Part shown: piece after piece, positions 1 to 8,546 of the stretch
How positions within the stretch are numbered: the stretch's first letter is position 1
Layout of the letters: every line of letters starts with the position of its first letter
Assembly (NCBI RefSeq): GCF_024362345.1
Contig: NZ_CP101505.1
Span: forward strand, 1,695,501 to 1,759,500
Length of the DNA stretch: 64,000 bases
Direction of reading: 5' to 3'
Source of the DNA: Polaribacter dokdonensis
Lineage (GTDB): Bacteria > Bacteroidota > Bacteroidia > Flavobacteriales > Flavobacteriaceae
Made by a program: the position numbers and the translations under genes
The notes under the pieces: model-generated
The model's input: the letters and a program-made list of their open reading frames with translations, nothing else
Database searches by the model: none
Told to the model about the DNA's origin: nothing

Positions 1-674
1 AAATTGATGGTAAGTCCATTTTGTTTGAATTTACCAATGAGCAAATCAGTATAACAACAAAAGATAAGAATAATGGAGGAATACTGTTTTTTTATTGCTC
101 TGGTGGTGCAAGTATTGCTGGAACATTTCAAAAAATAAACGAACCTATTGATCAAAATCAAATTGACAAAACAAAATTTAATAGCGTATTAAATTTACAA
201 GATGTAGGGTTTAATGTCTCTTCAATAGAAAAAGATGGCAAAAACACCTTAACAATTTTCACTTTTGGATTAACTGAAAGTGAATACCAAGAAACATTTA
301 ACATTGATGGAGAAGAAGTAATTAATGCAGAAGTTGAAGATCTTAATTCTGATGGCTCACCAGAACTTTTTGTTTTTACTCGATCAGCTGGAAGTGGAAG
401 TTACGGAAATGTATATGCATTTTCGGTTAACAATAAGAAATCTATGAGTGAGGTCTATTTTCAACCAACAGCAGAAAACAGTAAGATAAATAAAGGATAT
501 ATGGGTCACGATGAATTTTCGCTAGTTGAAAATACTTTAGGTCAACGTTTCCCAATTTATAAAGAAGGTGATACAAATGCTGAACCATCTGGAGGAACAA
601 GACAAATTTCTTATAAACTAGTTGAAGGAGAAGCAATGAAAAAACTTGAAGTTGATAAAATTACTGAATATTAA
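1..674 (+). CDS. PliI-like (lysozyme inhibitor-like) protein, 5'-truncated by window edge
   Basis: The reading frame is open from the first bases of the window to TAA at 672-674, so the N-terminus, probably with a signal peptide, lies outside. The TTG at 21 is an internal codon and not a convincing start. The visible ~220 residues show an aspartate-rich stretch (DLNSDGSPELFVFTRSAGSG) followed by GSYGNVYAF and later GYMGHDEF and FPIYKEGDTNA. From memory this pattern matches PliI-type periplasmic inhibitors of invertebrate-type lysozymes and their uncharacterised relatives, many of them secreted. The family assignment is recollection of motifs and was not checked by search. If right, the protein would act in the periplasm or outside the cell against muramidases. 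Confidence 0.5.
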   Translation, partial: IDGKSILFEFTNEQISITTKDKNNGGILFFYCSGGASIAGTFQKINEPIDQNQIDKTKFNSVLNLQDVGFNVSSIEKDGKNTLTIFTFGLTESEYQETFNIDGEEVINAEVEDLNSDGSPELFVFTRSAGSGSYGNVYAFSVNNKKSMSEVYFQPTAENSKINKGYMGHDEFSLVENTLGQRFPIYKEGDTNAEPSGGTRQISYKLVEGEAMKKLEVDKITEY

Positions 675-1019
675 AAAGGATTGCCAACAATGGCAATACA
701 TAATTACTTGTTATTGAGTGTTTTAGAAGTTCATGCAAAATTTACAAGTTGATATTTATCAACAAAATTAAGTGTTAACCAACGAAGTTACACCTACCAA
801 GATAATTGAGCTTCATTAAAAACAAAAGAACATTAAACAGGTATTAGTATTCTCTTTAACAGTATAGATATTAGTAACATGTTGTACAAAAATTACAATG
901 TAATTGAAAGGCTCAGTGAAATTAAATTGTTGTTATTTTCCAATAATACAATTCTGAATTAAAAAGCAACCAAATAATGGTCGCTTTTCTTAATAGTTTT
1001 TAAAAGAATAAATAATAAT
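675..1019. other. 345-bp intergenic region
   Basis: No ORF is supportable here. Just after the first gene's stop there is a small perfect hairpin (ATTGCCA-ACAA-TGGCAAT, about 679-696). At the right end there is a terminator-like stem (listed separately). The rest is AT-rich with no clear promoter box. Confidence 0.5.
962..989 (-). terminator. Intrinsic terminator after the BspA-like gene
   Basis: AAAAGCAACC and GGTCGCTTTT form a 10-bp stem with one mismatch around AAATAAT, with A/T runs on both sides. It lies 30 bp past the stop of the minus-strand BspA-like gene and could serve both strands. Confidence 0.55.
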
Positions 1020-2021
1020 TTAATTTTTAATAATTTTTTTTGAAATTGTTCCTTCATCAGAAATCAATCTCAATAAATAAATTCCAGTTGTTAATTTTTC
1101 AGTATTTACAGTATTAACGCTACTTCTTACCAATTGTCTTAATTGTGTTTTTCCAAGCATATCATAAACTTCAATCTTGGCATTATTAATATTTCTTACG
1201 TCAATAAATAATGTGTTTTGGATTGGGTTTGGATAAATTTGCAATTCATCTAGAATACTCAAATCATTCACACTTAATGTTCCGTTTATTGGATTAAAAT
1301 CTTTCCAAACATCTGCAGTTTCATAAGCACTTAAACTACCAGAGAGAACATTTAAACTACATGAGCTTATATCTCTTTTATTAAAAACATTAGCATTAAT
1401 CGTTAAAGGTGTTGCAATTGCGCAATTAACAGAAGTTAATGTTGAGTTTGATACCTGATAACCAAAAGCATTTTCACCAATAGATGTTACTGAATCCCCT
1501 ATAGAAATTGAAGCTACATCATCACAACCATAAAATGCAAAATTACCAATTGTTTCTACCGAATTTGGAATTATTACAGAAGACAAACTAGTACAATATT
1601 GAAATGCTTCAGCACCAATTGTTTCCAAAGAATTAGGTAAATCTAAAGTTGTTAAAGAAGTACATGATTGAAAAGCAAGGGTTTCAATGGAAACAAGCGA
1701 ATCTCCCAAATCTAAAGTAGTCATAGAAATACATCCGTCAAATGCATTTGCACCAATTGAAGTAACACTATTTGGAACTACAACAGAATCTAAACCAAAC
1801 TGACTATTAAATGCGCTATTATCAATCATTGTAACAGTATACTCAATAGAATTATTGTTTACAGTTTCTGGTATAACCAAATCTCCAGTAACACTTGAAG
1901 CTGTAACCTTTACATCCGTTCCAGAGATTACCTCATAATTAATACCATCAACACTAAAAGTTTGTGCCTGTGCAAAACTCATACTGAATAAACAAAAAAG
2001 GAAAAGTAATTTTTTTGTCAT
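1020..2021 (-). CDS. Secreted BspA-type leucine-rich repeat protein with type IX sorting domain
   Basis: A 333-residue protein with a Sec signal peptide (about residues 1-19, ending AQAQ). Roughly residues 70-205 hold five or six BspA/LRR_5 repeats of about 23 residues (variants of 'SVTSIGANAFDGCISMTTLDL'). BspA-like repeats commonly mediate binding to proteins or other cells. From about residue 258 a C-terminal type IX sorting domain follows (LQIYPNPIQNTLFID ... GIYLLRLISDEGTISKKIIKN), so the protein is predicted to be exported by the type IX system and released or anchored at the cell surface. It stands alone, with a terminator-like stem downstream and a large palindromic element upstream. 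The binding partner cannot be inferred. Confidence 0.9.
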   Translation of the reverse strand: MTKKLLFLFCLFSMSFAQAQTFSVDGINYEVISGTDVKVTASSVTGDLVIPETVNNNSIEYTVTMIDNSAFNSQFGLDSVVVPNSVTSIGANAFDGCISMTTLDLGDSLVSIETLAFQSCTSLTTLDLPNSLETIGAEAFQYCTSLSSVIIPNSVETIGNFAFYGCDDVASISIGDSVTSIGENAFGYQVSNSTLTSVNCAIATPLTINANVFNKRDISSCSLNVLSGSLSAYETADVWKDFNPINGTLSVNDLSILDELQIYPNPIQNTLFIDVRNINNAKIEVYDMLGKTQLRQLVRSSVNTVNTEKLTTGIYLLRLISDEGTISKKIIKN

Positions 2022-2070
2022 TATATTTTATTTTTAGATTTCCATAAAGTTAAAAAAATAAAAAACGCTT

Positions 2071-2200
2071 AACAACATTGTATAAAAATAATGCGAAAAT
2101 TTATTCTTACATCAAAGGTTAGTGCTTATTTGCTTGCATCTGATTTTCCTTCGGAAAATCCTCGCACTCAAACTATGTACTATTCTTATACGTAACTGTT
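2071..2200. repeat. 130-bp imperfect palindromic element
   Basis: The outer arms (2071-2091 and the complement of 2180-2200) match at about two thirds of positions, including a shared GTATAA core. The inner arms (around 2108-2125 and 2165-2179) share AGTGC/GCACT. The centre is a perfect 8-bp hairpin, GATTTTCC-TTC-GGAAAATC (2142-2160). Such long interrupted palindromes are typical of dispersed non-coding repeats or recombination sites. It lies between the BspA-like gene and the SRAP gene and encodes no protein. Confidence 0.5.
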
Positions 2201-2273
2201 CAAGCACACTCTTCTATCTCATAGAACGTCTTTTTGTTTGGCCATGAAAACAATAGGTTTATTCCTTTCAAAA

Positions 2274-3029
2274 TTACGAAAACAACCCATCACCAAAATT
2301 GAGTTGCTGGGCAAAAGGCACCTTATTTAATATATTGGGTACGTTACTATCTTTCTTGGTAGAGAATACATCTGTAGATACTGGGTAACTCACCAACTCT
2401 TGATGCGTAAAACCATTCAATAGTTCTTTTACTTCTTCGGTTGTATTGGTTTGTAACCAAGCTTCATAATGTTTTGGATCTAAAATTAAGGGCATTCTAT
2501 AACTGCCTAAAGCATTTGGCTTATTGTGTATGGCTTTAAAATAGTCGTTGGCTTCTGTGGTAATGATAGAAGCAGCATATGTGGTGCTTTGGTTATATAT
2601 TACTTTAGAATAGATACCCGCAAAAGCAAACAAATCATGATTCTTTTCTTTAAAAAAATACGGTATTTTATTTGCTATACCAGCTGCAGCATGTGGTTCA
2701 AAAAAGCCATCTGCATAAATAATACAACGTTGCCCTTCTATAAATTGGCTATACAAGTCACTTTCAAACAAACGCTCTTTCGTTGCATTTAACGTGTTGG
2801 TTTTAGCTAAAAAATGGGTTCTGTAGTTTATATCGTAATTGGTAGGCAGCACGCCCCATTTTGCCAATTCTATATATTTAGGTGCTTCTTGGGTTGTTAT
2901 GGCCAAGTTTTTGGTTTCCCAACCATTAAAATGAAAATAAGGTGTAAATAATTTAGGCGTTATAAACTGCTTATTTGTCTTTTTCTCTATAGCTTTAGCG
3001 GATTTTGTAAGTGAAGTGTGTACGCACAT
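2274..3029 (-). CDS. SRAP/YedK-HMCES family DNA-protein crosslink protein
   Basis: A 251-residue protein beginning Met-Cys. In the SRAP family Cys2, exposed after removal of Met1, forms a thiazolidine crosslink to abasic sites in single-stranded DNA and shields them during replication. Family hallmarks are visible: the N-terminal MCVHTS, the central GQRCIIYADGFFEP segment holding the active-site Glu/Asn region, FAFAGIYS, and a C-terminal RMPLILDPKHYEAWL block. The usual HNRMP motif is interrupted here (IHNKPNALGSYRMP), a small insertion. The start is fixed by the need for Cys at position 2. The gene is monocistronic as far as can be seen. The family is certain; in vivo function is inferred. 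Confidence 0.9.
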   Translation of the reverse strand: MCVHTSLTKSAKAIEKKTNKQFITPKLFTPYFHFNGWETKNLAITTQEAPKYIELAKWGVLPTNYDINYRTHFLAKTNTLNATKERLFESDLYSQFIEGQRCIIYADGFFEPHAAAGIANKIPYFFKEKNHDLFAFAGIYSKVIYNQSTTYAASIITTEANDYFKAIHNKPNALGSYRMPLILDPKHYEAWLQTNTTEEVKELLNGFTHQELVSYPVSTDVFSTKKDSNVPNILNKVPFAQQLNFGDGLFS

Positions 3030-3126
3030 AAGTGTTCATAATATGTTCTAAAGTTATAAAATAAATTTTTACAATAGCTCATAATAATGGGTTTCAATAC
3101 TTAAAAGAGCATACTTAGTAACCAAA

Positions 3127-3192
3127 ACTAAAAACCTTACTAACTTTTACTAAAAACTAAGTAAACTTTTAATGAAAACTTACCTAACTTTT
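3127..3192. repeat. Three tandem imperfect 22-bp repeats
   Basis: Units 3127-3148, 3149-3170 and 3171-3192 each have the pattern A(C/A)T(A/G)AAAAC, about 7 variable bases, then AACTTTT, with exactly 22-bp periodicity (two helical turns). They lie about 140 bp upstream of the fatty-acid hydroxylase start, in a 303-bp gene-free stretch (3030-3332) that otherwise holds only the promoter. Confidence 0.7.
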
Positions 3193-3294
3193 AAAATTTA
3201 CAGACTAGATTTTTTTGCTAGAATTGAAGCATAAAAAGACCTTATAAAGGATCATTTTGAACACAATTTTTAAGAGAAAAATAACTATGAACCA

Positions 3295-3325
3295 TTGAGG
3301 CACATTTTATCATTTTGTATCTTTG
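3295..3325 (+). promoter_or_regulatory. Bacteroidota-type promoter for the fatty-acid hydroxylase gene
   Basis: The -7 box TATCTTTG is at 3318-3325 and TTG is at 3295-3297, a 20-bp spacer fitting the TTTG-N19/20-TAnnTTTG consensus. The ATG is only 7 bp past the -7 box, so the transcript would be leaderless or nearly so. Confidence 0.6.
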
Positions 3326-3332
3326 TAAGTAA

Positions 3333-4208
3333 ATGGAGAAATATATAGACATCATAAAAAATTCGTATTCCAGCTACTGGAACTACCTTAAAAACTCAGT
3401 ATTGTTTGAATTGAATTGGGAGAATTATTTTTACGGGTTGCTTATAATTTCTTTTGTAGTTTGGGGTTTAGAAGCTTTGTTTCCTTGGCGTAAAAATCAA
3501 TCTTTGTTTCGTAAAGATTTCTGGTTGGATACCTTCTACATGTTCTTCAACTTTTTTCTTTTAAATCTAATTGTTTTAATTGCTTTATCAAACGCAGCTG
3601 CAGAAATTTTTAATGATGTTTTGGGCTTAGTAGGTTTAACTATAAGCAGTTTTGAATTGCTAGATTTAAATAGCCTGCCTTTCTTACTACGAATCTTTAT
3701 TTTCTTTATCGTTGTTGATTTTGTACAGTGGTGGACACATCGTTTGTTACATAGAGTAGAGTTTTTATGGAATTTTCATAAAGTGCATCACTCTGTAAAA
3801 GAAATGGGCTTTGCTGCTCATTTACGTTACCATTGGATGGAACCTGTAGTGTATAATTCGCTACGTTATATACCTTTAGCTATTATTGGCGGATTTACTG
3901 CACAAGATGTGGCTGTTGTTCATTTTTTTAATATTACCATAGGGCATTTGAATCACGCCAATATCAATTGGGATTATGGCTGGCTAAAGTACATTTTTAA
4001 CAATCCTAAAATGCACATTTGGCATCACTCTAAAGAGTTGCCAGAAGAACGCAAGTATGGGGTAAACTTTGGTTTAACTTTAAGTGTATGGGATTATCTT
4101 TTTAAAACCAACTACATCCCTTATTCTGGTAGAGATATTGAACTAGGCTTTGAGGGTGATGAGCATTTTCCAAAAAGTTTTATAGGACAAGTAAAACATC
4201 CTTTATAA
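3333..4208 (+). CDS. Fatty acid hydroxylase / sterol desaturase superfamily membrane protein
   Basis: A 291-residue integral membrane protein with four or so hydrophobic segments. The di-iron histidine clusters of the superfamily are present: HRLLH followed by HKVHHS around residues 134-153, then HLNHAN and HIWHHS around residues 208-235. These ligate two irons and catalyse O2-dependent hydroxylation or desaturation of lipid chains. Lipid substrates (fatty acids, sterol-like or ornithine lipids) cannot be distinguished from sequence. The ATG at 3333 sits just behind a good promoter, and a terminator follows, so the gene is monocistronic. Confidence 0.88.
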   Translation: MEKYIDIIKNSYSSYWNYLKNSVLFELNWENYFYGLLIISFVVWGLEALFPWRKNQSLFRKDFWLDTFYMFFNFFLLNLIVLIALSNAAAEIFNDVLGLVGLTISSFELLDLNSLPFLLRIFIFFIVVDFVQWWTHRLLHRVEFLWNFHKVHHSVKEMGFAAHLRYHWMEPVVYNSLRYIPLAIIGGFTAQDVAVVHFFNITIGHLNHANINWDYGWLKYIFNNPKMHIWHHSKELPEERKYGVNFGLTLSVWDYLFKTNYIPYSGRDIELGFEGDEHFPKSFIGQVKHPL

Positions 4209-4245
4209 AAAAAACTGCCCTCAAAAAAGAAGACAGTTTTATAAA
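4207..4245 (+). terminator. Terminator after the hydroxylase gene
   Basis: AAAACTG (4211-4217) and CAGTTTT (4234-4240) pair, with partial pairing inside (CCTC/GAAG), flanked by A and T tracts. Confidence 0.6.
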
Positions 4246-4246
4246 A

Positions 4247-4274
4247 AATTTAGATGTCCCCCAACATCTAAATT
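4247..4274. repeat. Perfect 11-bp inverted repeat with C-rich loop
   Basis: AATTTAGATGT (4247-4257), loop CCCCCA, ACATCTAAATT (4264-4274). No U-tract follows, so it is not a typical terminator. It sits between two converging genes. Confidence 0.6.
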
Positions 4275-4380
4275 ATTATAATTCAAAGATATTTTACTTT
4301 ATAAAAAAAATGTTCTCTTTTCAGTTTTTTTTGTTCTTGTTTGCTTAGAACTGTTTTGAATTAGAAAACTATATGGCTTT

Positions 4381-5109
4381 TTAATTTCTACCCTTTTCAT
4401 TAGGATACAAATCTGGCAACGAATCACTTTGAAAGAAAGCTTTCGTTTCTATGTTCATTGCTGTTATTTTACCTTTAAAAGCGGCACCAGTATCTACATT
4501 CCAAATATTAGCAGCATTCATAGGGTAGGCCTCATTATAATTTGTAGTTGGGGTATGCCCAATGTAAATTTCATGATAATGTTGCAATCGTTTTGGGTAA
4601 TTATTGGCAGTAACCTCAATATTTTTATCTAACGCCATTGCCATTTCCCATAACGTTCTGTCTGTACAAAATTTATGCGGATACGATTCTTTTTCTACCC
4701 CATGCATTGAGGTAAAACCTGCATGTAAAAATAAACGGTTCTCATTATCTAAATGATACATTTGTAAAGCTTCGAAAAAAGCCAGATGTGCTTCTTTATC
4801 TTCTTTAGAGAAAACAGCATAACTATCCATAGTTTCTTTGCCACCATGTAAATACCAAGAAGGGTTCACATCATTTTTATCCTTCAGCCAATTTTCGCAC
4901 CAAACATCATGATTCCCTTTTATAAAAACACAGGTAAACTTTTTAGAAAAGTCAATTAAAAAATCAATGACTTGTGCAGCCTCACTCCAGCCATCTACAT
5001 AATCACCCATAAAAATAAGCTGATCTTCTTCTGTAAGTTCTAATTGATTTAATACCTGTATTAATGCTTTAAAGCCTCCATGGATATCTCCAATAGCAAA
5101 CGTTCTCAT
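4381..5109 (-). CDS. Metallophosphoesterase (PPP-type serine/threonine or diadenosine phosphatase)
   Basis: A 242-residue cytoplasmic protein with the full calcineurin-like signature: GDIHG (D8, H10), GDYVDG (D36), GNHD (N66-H67-D68), then HAGF and a late GHTPT histidine motif. These coordinate a di-metal centre. PPP-family bacterial enzymes of this size dephosphorylate phosphoproteins or cleave Ap4A; sequence alone does not decide. It is the last gene of the minus-strand run 8383-4381, separated by 69 bp from the upstream barrel gene, with its own possible -7 box at 5127-5134, so it may be transcribed separately. Confidence 0.85.
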   Translation of the reverse strand: MRTFAIGDIHGGFKALIQVLNQLELTEEDQLIFMGDYVDGWSEAAQVIDFLIDFSKKFTCVFIKGNHDVWCENWLKDKNDVNPSWYLHGGKETMDSYAVFSKEDKEAHLAFFEALQMYHLDNENRLFLHAGFTSMHGVEKESYPHKFCTDRTLWEMAMALDKNIEVTANNYPKRLQHYHEIYIGHTPTTNYNEAYPMNAANIWNVDTGAAFKGKITAMNIETKAFFQSDSLPDLYPNEKGRN

Positions 5110-5126
5110 TTGTGATTTCTTTTTAG

Positions 5127-5134
5127 CAAATCTA
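5127..5134 (-). promoter_or_regulatory. Possible -7 box for the metallophosphatase gene
   Basis: Reads TAGATTTG on the minus strand, matching TAnnTTTG, 17 bp before the ATG. No convincing -33 element was found. Confidence 0.4.
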
Positions 5135-5178
5135 TCATCCTTTTATACAAGTATGCGATTTGTAATATTAAATTACCA

Positions 5179-6456
5179 TTAAAAGTATTGTCCAATACCA
5201 AATACAAAACCTCCTTTAGAAGTGTTGGATTGCCCCACTATTCGAAAACCATAATCGATTCTAAAAGTAGCATTGTATATTTTTTTACTGATGAAACGCA
5301 AACCTACACCAGAATATATACGAATGTTTTCTTCTTTAAAGAAATCGCCTAAAGTACCTCCTGGATTTCTCCACGAACCAAAATCGGTAAAGACATTGGT
5401 TTGTATGGCTAGCCATTTTTTGTCGTAAACAGTATGTCTGTATTCTGTGTTTAAAACCATACTTCCTGTACCTCTATCTACCAAAATACCTACACCTCTT
5501 AAGTTTACATTATTATCTAAAGCAAAAGGTGCAAAAGGGGTGTCTTCATTAGACGATAAACCAAAACGCAATCTGTTTGCCCAATTGCCTTTTTCGCCTA
5601 TTCTACTGTAGTAAAAAAAGTCGTTCCAAAAAATGTAAAAATCATTCTGATAATCATTTTCTGTGAGTACGTATTGTGCATACAACACGCTTTTAAAACC
5701 ACTTACATATTGGTAATAATAGTCTAAATTGGTATAGCCATACACCAACTTAAACAATGCTTTTTGCAAATTTAATTGTTGTGGAATTTGAGGTGACGTT
5801 ACCCCAGATAAGTATTGGTATTTTTCTGTAAATAGATTTAAACCAAAGTTAATTTCATGATTTAAATTAATTTGATACAGAGCCAGAGCCTCAAAAGAGA
5901 TGTTGTTGTATAAGTAATTGGCAGAACCTGAATTGAAGTACAAAGGTTCTTCGCTTTTCCAATTTTGATGATTTAAAGCAATACCCCATTTTCGAGAAAA
6001 AAGATTGGGTGCTTTAAAATTTACAGCATAGGTATGAAAACCATTGTATTGATAAAAGCCTCCTAAAGTGATGTTTCTACCCAACAAATTGTACTCGTAC
6101 AAACCCAATTTATAAGAGAACACATTGTTAGTCGTAGTCCAAAAATTAACATCTGGTAATAAGGTGTAATTTTCTTTTATTGTAATAACAATCACACATT
6201 GCTTATTCGATAATTCTTTTACTGAAAAGTAAGCATAGCTTATGGCTGGCAAACGTTTTAAACGTAAAACATCTTGATGCAATACTGTAGAATCTAATAC
6301 CTGCCCTACTTGTGTTTGTAAAATCTTTGTAATAAAAGAGGGCTTTGTTTTTACTGTACCTTCTATTGCAATTTCTGTAATTTTTGTAGTCTGTGCTTGT
6401 AGCAGATAACCACTACACAAACATAAAAATAGCCCTATTTTAAATTTAGAAATCAT
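5179..6456 (-). CDS. Outer-membrane beta-barrel protein with POTRA domain (BamA/TamA-like)
   Basis: A 425-residue protein with a signal peptide (about residues 1-21, LQAQ) and one POTRA-like domain (about residues 25-95: TKITEIAIEGTVKTKPSF ... VIVITIKENY). An Omp85-type barrel follows, with FNSGSANYLY, NLRGVGILVDRGTGSMVLNTEYRH (the conserved 'LRG' loop-6 like region) and a C-terminal aromatic residue after GIGQYF. It is much shorter than true BamA (856 residues at 39571), so it is an accessory family member, possibly assembling or translocating a specific outer-membrane protein. It follows the GH113-like gene by 23 bp in one operon. Confidence 0.8.
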   Translation of the reverse strand: MISKFKIGLFLCLCSGYLLQAQTTKITEIAIEGTVKTKPSFITKILQTQVGQVLDSTVLHQDVLRLKRLPAISYAYFSVKELSNKQCVIVITIKENYTLLPDVNFWTTTNNVFSYKLGLYEYNLLGRNITLGGFYQYNGFHTYAVNFKAPNLFSRKWGIALNHQNWKSEEPLYFNSGSANYLYNNISFEALALYQINLNHEINFGLNLFTEKYQYLSGVTSPQIPQQLNLQKALFKLVYGYTNLDYYYQYVSGFKSVLYAQYVLTENDYQNDFYIFWNDFFYYSRIGEKGNWANRLRFGLSSNEDTPFAPFALDNNVNLRGVGILVDRGTGSMVLNTEYRHTVYDKKWLAIQTNVFTDFGSWRNPGGTLGDFFKEENIRIYSGVGLRFISKKIYNATFRIDYGFRIVGQSNTSKGGFVFGIGQYF

Positions 6457-6479
6457 TAGTGCAGTAAATATAAGTCTTC

Positions 6480-7481
6480 TTATTGTGCATATAGCTTTTT
6501 AATAAGTTCTTCTGCAGGTTTGTTTTGTGGTGTAAATCTGTTGTTGTTTTCGCCACCAACTTTATCATGTCTATGAAACCATTTCCATAAAAAACCACCA
6601 GCAAACCAATCTTCATTCCAGAACTGATTGTGTATGGCTTGCAAACCATTGGCTTGTGCTTGTAGATTTACACTGCCTTGCAGCCTATGAAATTCCCAAG
6701 GTTTTTTAGCATTATAATCTACACTTCTATAGCCAAACTCAGTAAACAAAACAGGTTTTTGAAATTTTTGCTGAATGCCTATAATTTCTTTTTTGTGTTT
6801 TGCCCAGCCTTCTTCTAAATGAGCTACTGTTGGTGTTTTTACATCACTCAAAGGAAAGTAGGCATCAATACCAATATAATCGAGCTCGTTCCAAAAAGAC
6901 AAACGTTTGTACTCATCCCAATTGGCTGCATAGGTTAATTTACCTTTATAAATTTCTCTAATTTCTTTAATAAGTTGCACCCAATAGTCAGGTCTATTCA
7001 TTACAAATTCTTTTAGCTCTGTACCTATACACAATACTTCTGCATCTAAAGCCTCAGCTGCTTTTGCATAAGTTAAAATATAAGCCTTATACGTATCTTC
7101 TAAGAGCTTCCAATTTTCTTCTGTGGTTGGTTTTAAATCGCCAGTAAAGCCACCTCTTCGTAACCAAAGGTGTGGTTTTACCATTATTTTAATGTTTACC
7201 TTTTGAAACTCTTTGGCATATTGTAGCAATCCGTTTTCGGTTTCTCCAAACCATTCTCTATTGGTATTGAACTCAATTTTTGGGTAATCCAAATTACGAA
7301 TAAAGCTATAAGGCATTAAAGCCACAAAGTTGCTCTTCGAATTTAACACTGGGGTAATGTGCTTTTGGCTAATAGAATCTCTAGAGGCCACAAAGCTTAA
7401 TCCATTAATTTTTTGAGTTTGACTTTTACAAGCGGTTTGTAAAAAAAGCACTGCAATTAGAAAGAGATATCGTGTTTTCAT
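6480..7481 (-). CDS. Glycoside hydrolase-like lipoprotein (GH113-like)
   Basis: A 333-residue protein with a lipoprotein signal (LQTAC, Cys18). The (beta/alpha)8-type body has YAKAAEALDAEVLCIGTELKEF and later KPVLFTEFGYRS. The two glutamates (GTE and FTEFG) sit where the acid/base and nucleophile of GH113 beta-mannanase-like enzymes are expected. WDEYKRLSFWNELDYIGIDAYFPL also fits this family. It is anchored to the inner or outer membrane and probably acts on a beta-linked polysaccharide in the periplasm or at the surface. It lies between two outer-membrane barrel genes with gaps of 26 and 23 bp. No SusC/SusD pair is near, so this is not a classical polysaccharide utilisation locus. The substrate is uncertain. 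Confidence 0.75.
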   Translation of the reverse strand: MKTRYLFLIAVLFLQTACKSQTQKINGLSFVASRDSISQKHITPVLNSKSNFVALMPYSFIRNLDYPKIEFNTNREWFGETENGLLQYAKEFQKVNIKIMVKPHLWLRRGGFTGDLKPTTEENWKLLEDTYKAYILTYAKAAEALDAEVLCIGTELKEFVMNRPDYWVQLIKEIREIYKGKLTYAANWDEYKRLSFWNELDYIGIDAYFPLSDVKTPTVAHLEEGWAKHKKEIIGIQQKFQKPVLFTEFGYRSVDYNAKKPWEFHRLQGSVNLQAQANGLQAIHNQFWNEDWFAGGFLWKWFHRHDKVGGENNNRFTPQNKPAEELIKKLYAQ

Positions 7482-7507
7482 AAATCTCTTAAAAATACTT
7501 CTTTTTC

Positions 7508-8383
7508 CTAAAACAAGGCTCTTAAACCTAAGTTAAAACTTTGTCCTAAACCAGTATCACTCCCTCTTACAAATTTGCTGTATAAAACCTCTACATTTAG
7601 CACTGGTGTTAATTGGTATTTACCTCCAAAACCTAAACTGGTAAAATCTTGTGCAAAATCTCCCATTCGTTGATAATGCTGCACAAAACCTAAAATAGTA
7701 GTTGCATCGTTAGGAAAATAACTCATAAATACACCAGGAGCTAATACAAAAGTGTTGTTTGCAAAACTATCTTCATCACCAAAATTATATTCAGTGCTTA
7801 ACTCTGTAAATAATTGCCAATTTCCACTTGGTAAGGTATAATCATAAAAGAATCTATTTTGAAACATGTAGGCAGTTTGATCTAAAAACACACCATTTGC
7901 ATCTGATTCTTCATCTATTAAAGGAATATGAAATGCACTTTGCACCGAAAAATTACCCACATTAGAAATAGGTTGCCATTTTAAAGCAGGAGCCAATGAA
8001 GACAAACCATTTCTAGAACTATTATCTGATGGAAAACCCAATACAGAAGTAGCGCTTTTACCATTAATAGCATTAGATCTGTACTCTAACAATAACCCTA
8101 AATTTAAACGATTGTTTTCTGAAACACCAGTAAAAATATCTAAGGTAGATGTAAAATATGTTTCTCTTGCTTTGTCTGCTTTTACGCCATTAAACTTTGC
8201 TTCGGTTTCTGTATATAGGTTGTTAAAAAACTTAATATCCCACTGACCTTTGTTTAATAATTTAGAAGGCGTATACGTTTGTATATTACTTTTTACATTG
8301 TCATCTGCATCTTGTGCAAAACTGGTTTCCACAAAGATGATAATGATGATTAAAACTAATTTCTTTAGGCTAATACTATTCAT
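7508..8383 (-). CDS. Outer-membrane beta-barrel (transporter/porin-like) protein
   Basis: A 291-residue protein with a signal peptide (residues 1-23, ending SFAQ) and alternating beta-strand pattern, ending LGLRALF with a terminal Phe as for outer-membrane barrels. The phrases KLLNKGQWDIKFFNNLYTE and LAPALKWQPISNVGNFSVQSAFHIPL resemble the 'transporter' barrels of the phenol-degradation MetA-like clan, but I cannot name a substrate. It is the first gene of the minus-strand run with the GH113-like and POTRA barrel genes (26-bp gap). Confidence 0.75.
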   Translation of the reverse strand: MNSISLKKLVLIIIIIFVETSFAQDADDNVKSNIQTYTPSKLLNKGQWDIKFFNNLYTETEAKFNGVKADKARETYFTSTLDIFTGVSENNRLNLGLLLEYRSNAINGKSATSVLGFPSDNSSRNGLSSLAPALKWQPISNVGNFSVQSAFHIPLIDEESDANGVFLDQTAYMFQNRFFYDYTLPSGNWQLFTELSTEYNFGDEDSFANNTFVLAPGVFMSYFPNDATTILGFVQHYQRMGDFAQDFTSLGFGGKYQLTPVLNVEVLYSKFVRGSDTGLGQSFNLGLRALF

Positions 8384-8493
8384 TTGGTTGTTTTTTTTTG
8401 AGATGAATTAACTGGGTAGTCTTAGTTTAATTTAATTACTTACAAGCGATATTGAACTTTTTTATTTATACTAAATCTAAATTATTGGTAGCT

Positions 8494-8507
8494 GTTAAGT
8501 TCTTAAC
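8494..8507. promoter_or_regulatory. Palindromic possible operator
   Basis: GTTAAG-TT-CTTAAC is a perfect dyad in the divergent intergenic region, 40 bp upstream of the FAD oxidoreductase ATG. No regulator is known; it is a candidate only. Confidence 0.3.
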
Positions 8508-8546
8508 TTTAACTTCGACAGAAGGTCAAGAATCAATCAATACATT

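Noticed and set aside
675..1019. Small ORFs or an RNA gene after the PliI-like gene
   Set aside because: Only short frames without start context; the hairpin near 679 is too small to call.
3127..3192. CRISPR-like array
   Set aside because: The 22-bp units are contiguous with no spacers and no cas genes are near.
6480..8383. Polysaccharide utilisation locus
   Set aside because: No SusC/SusD-type pair or regulator accompanies the GH113-like lipoprotein.
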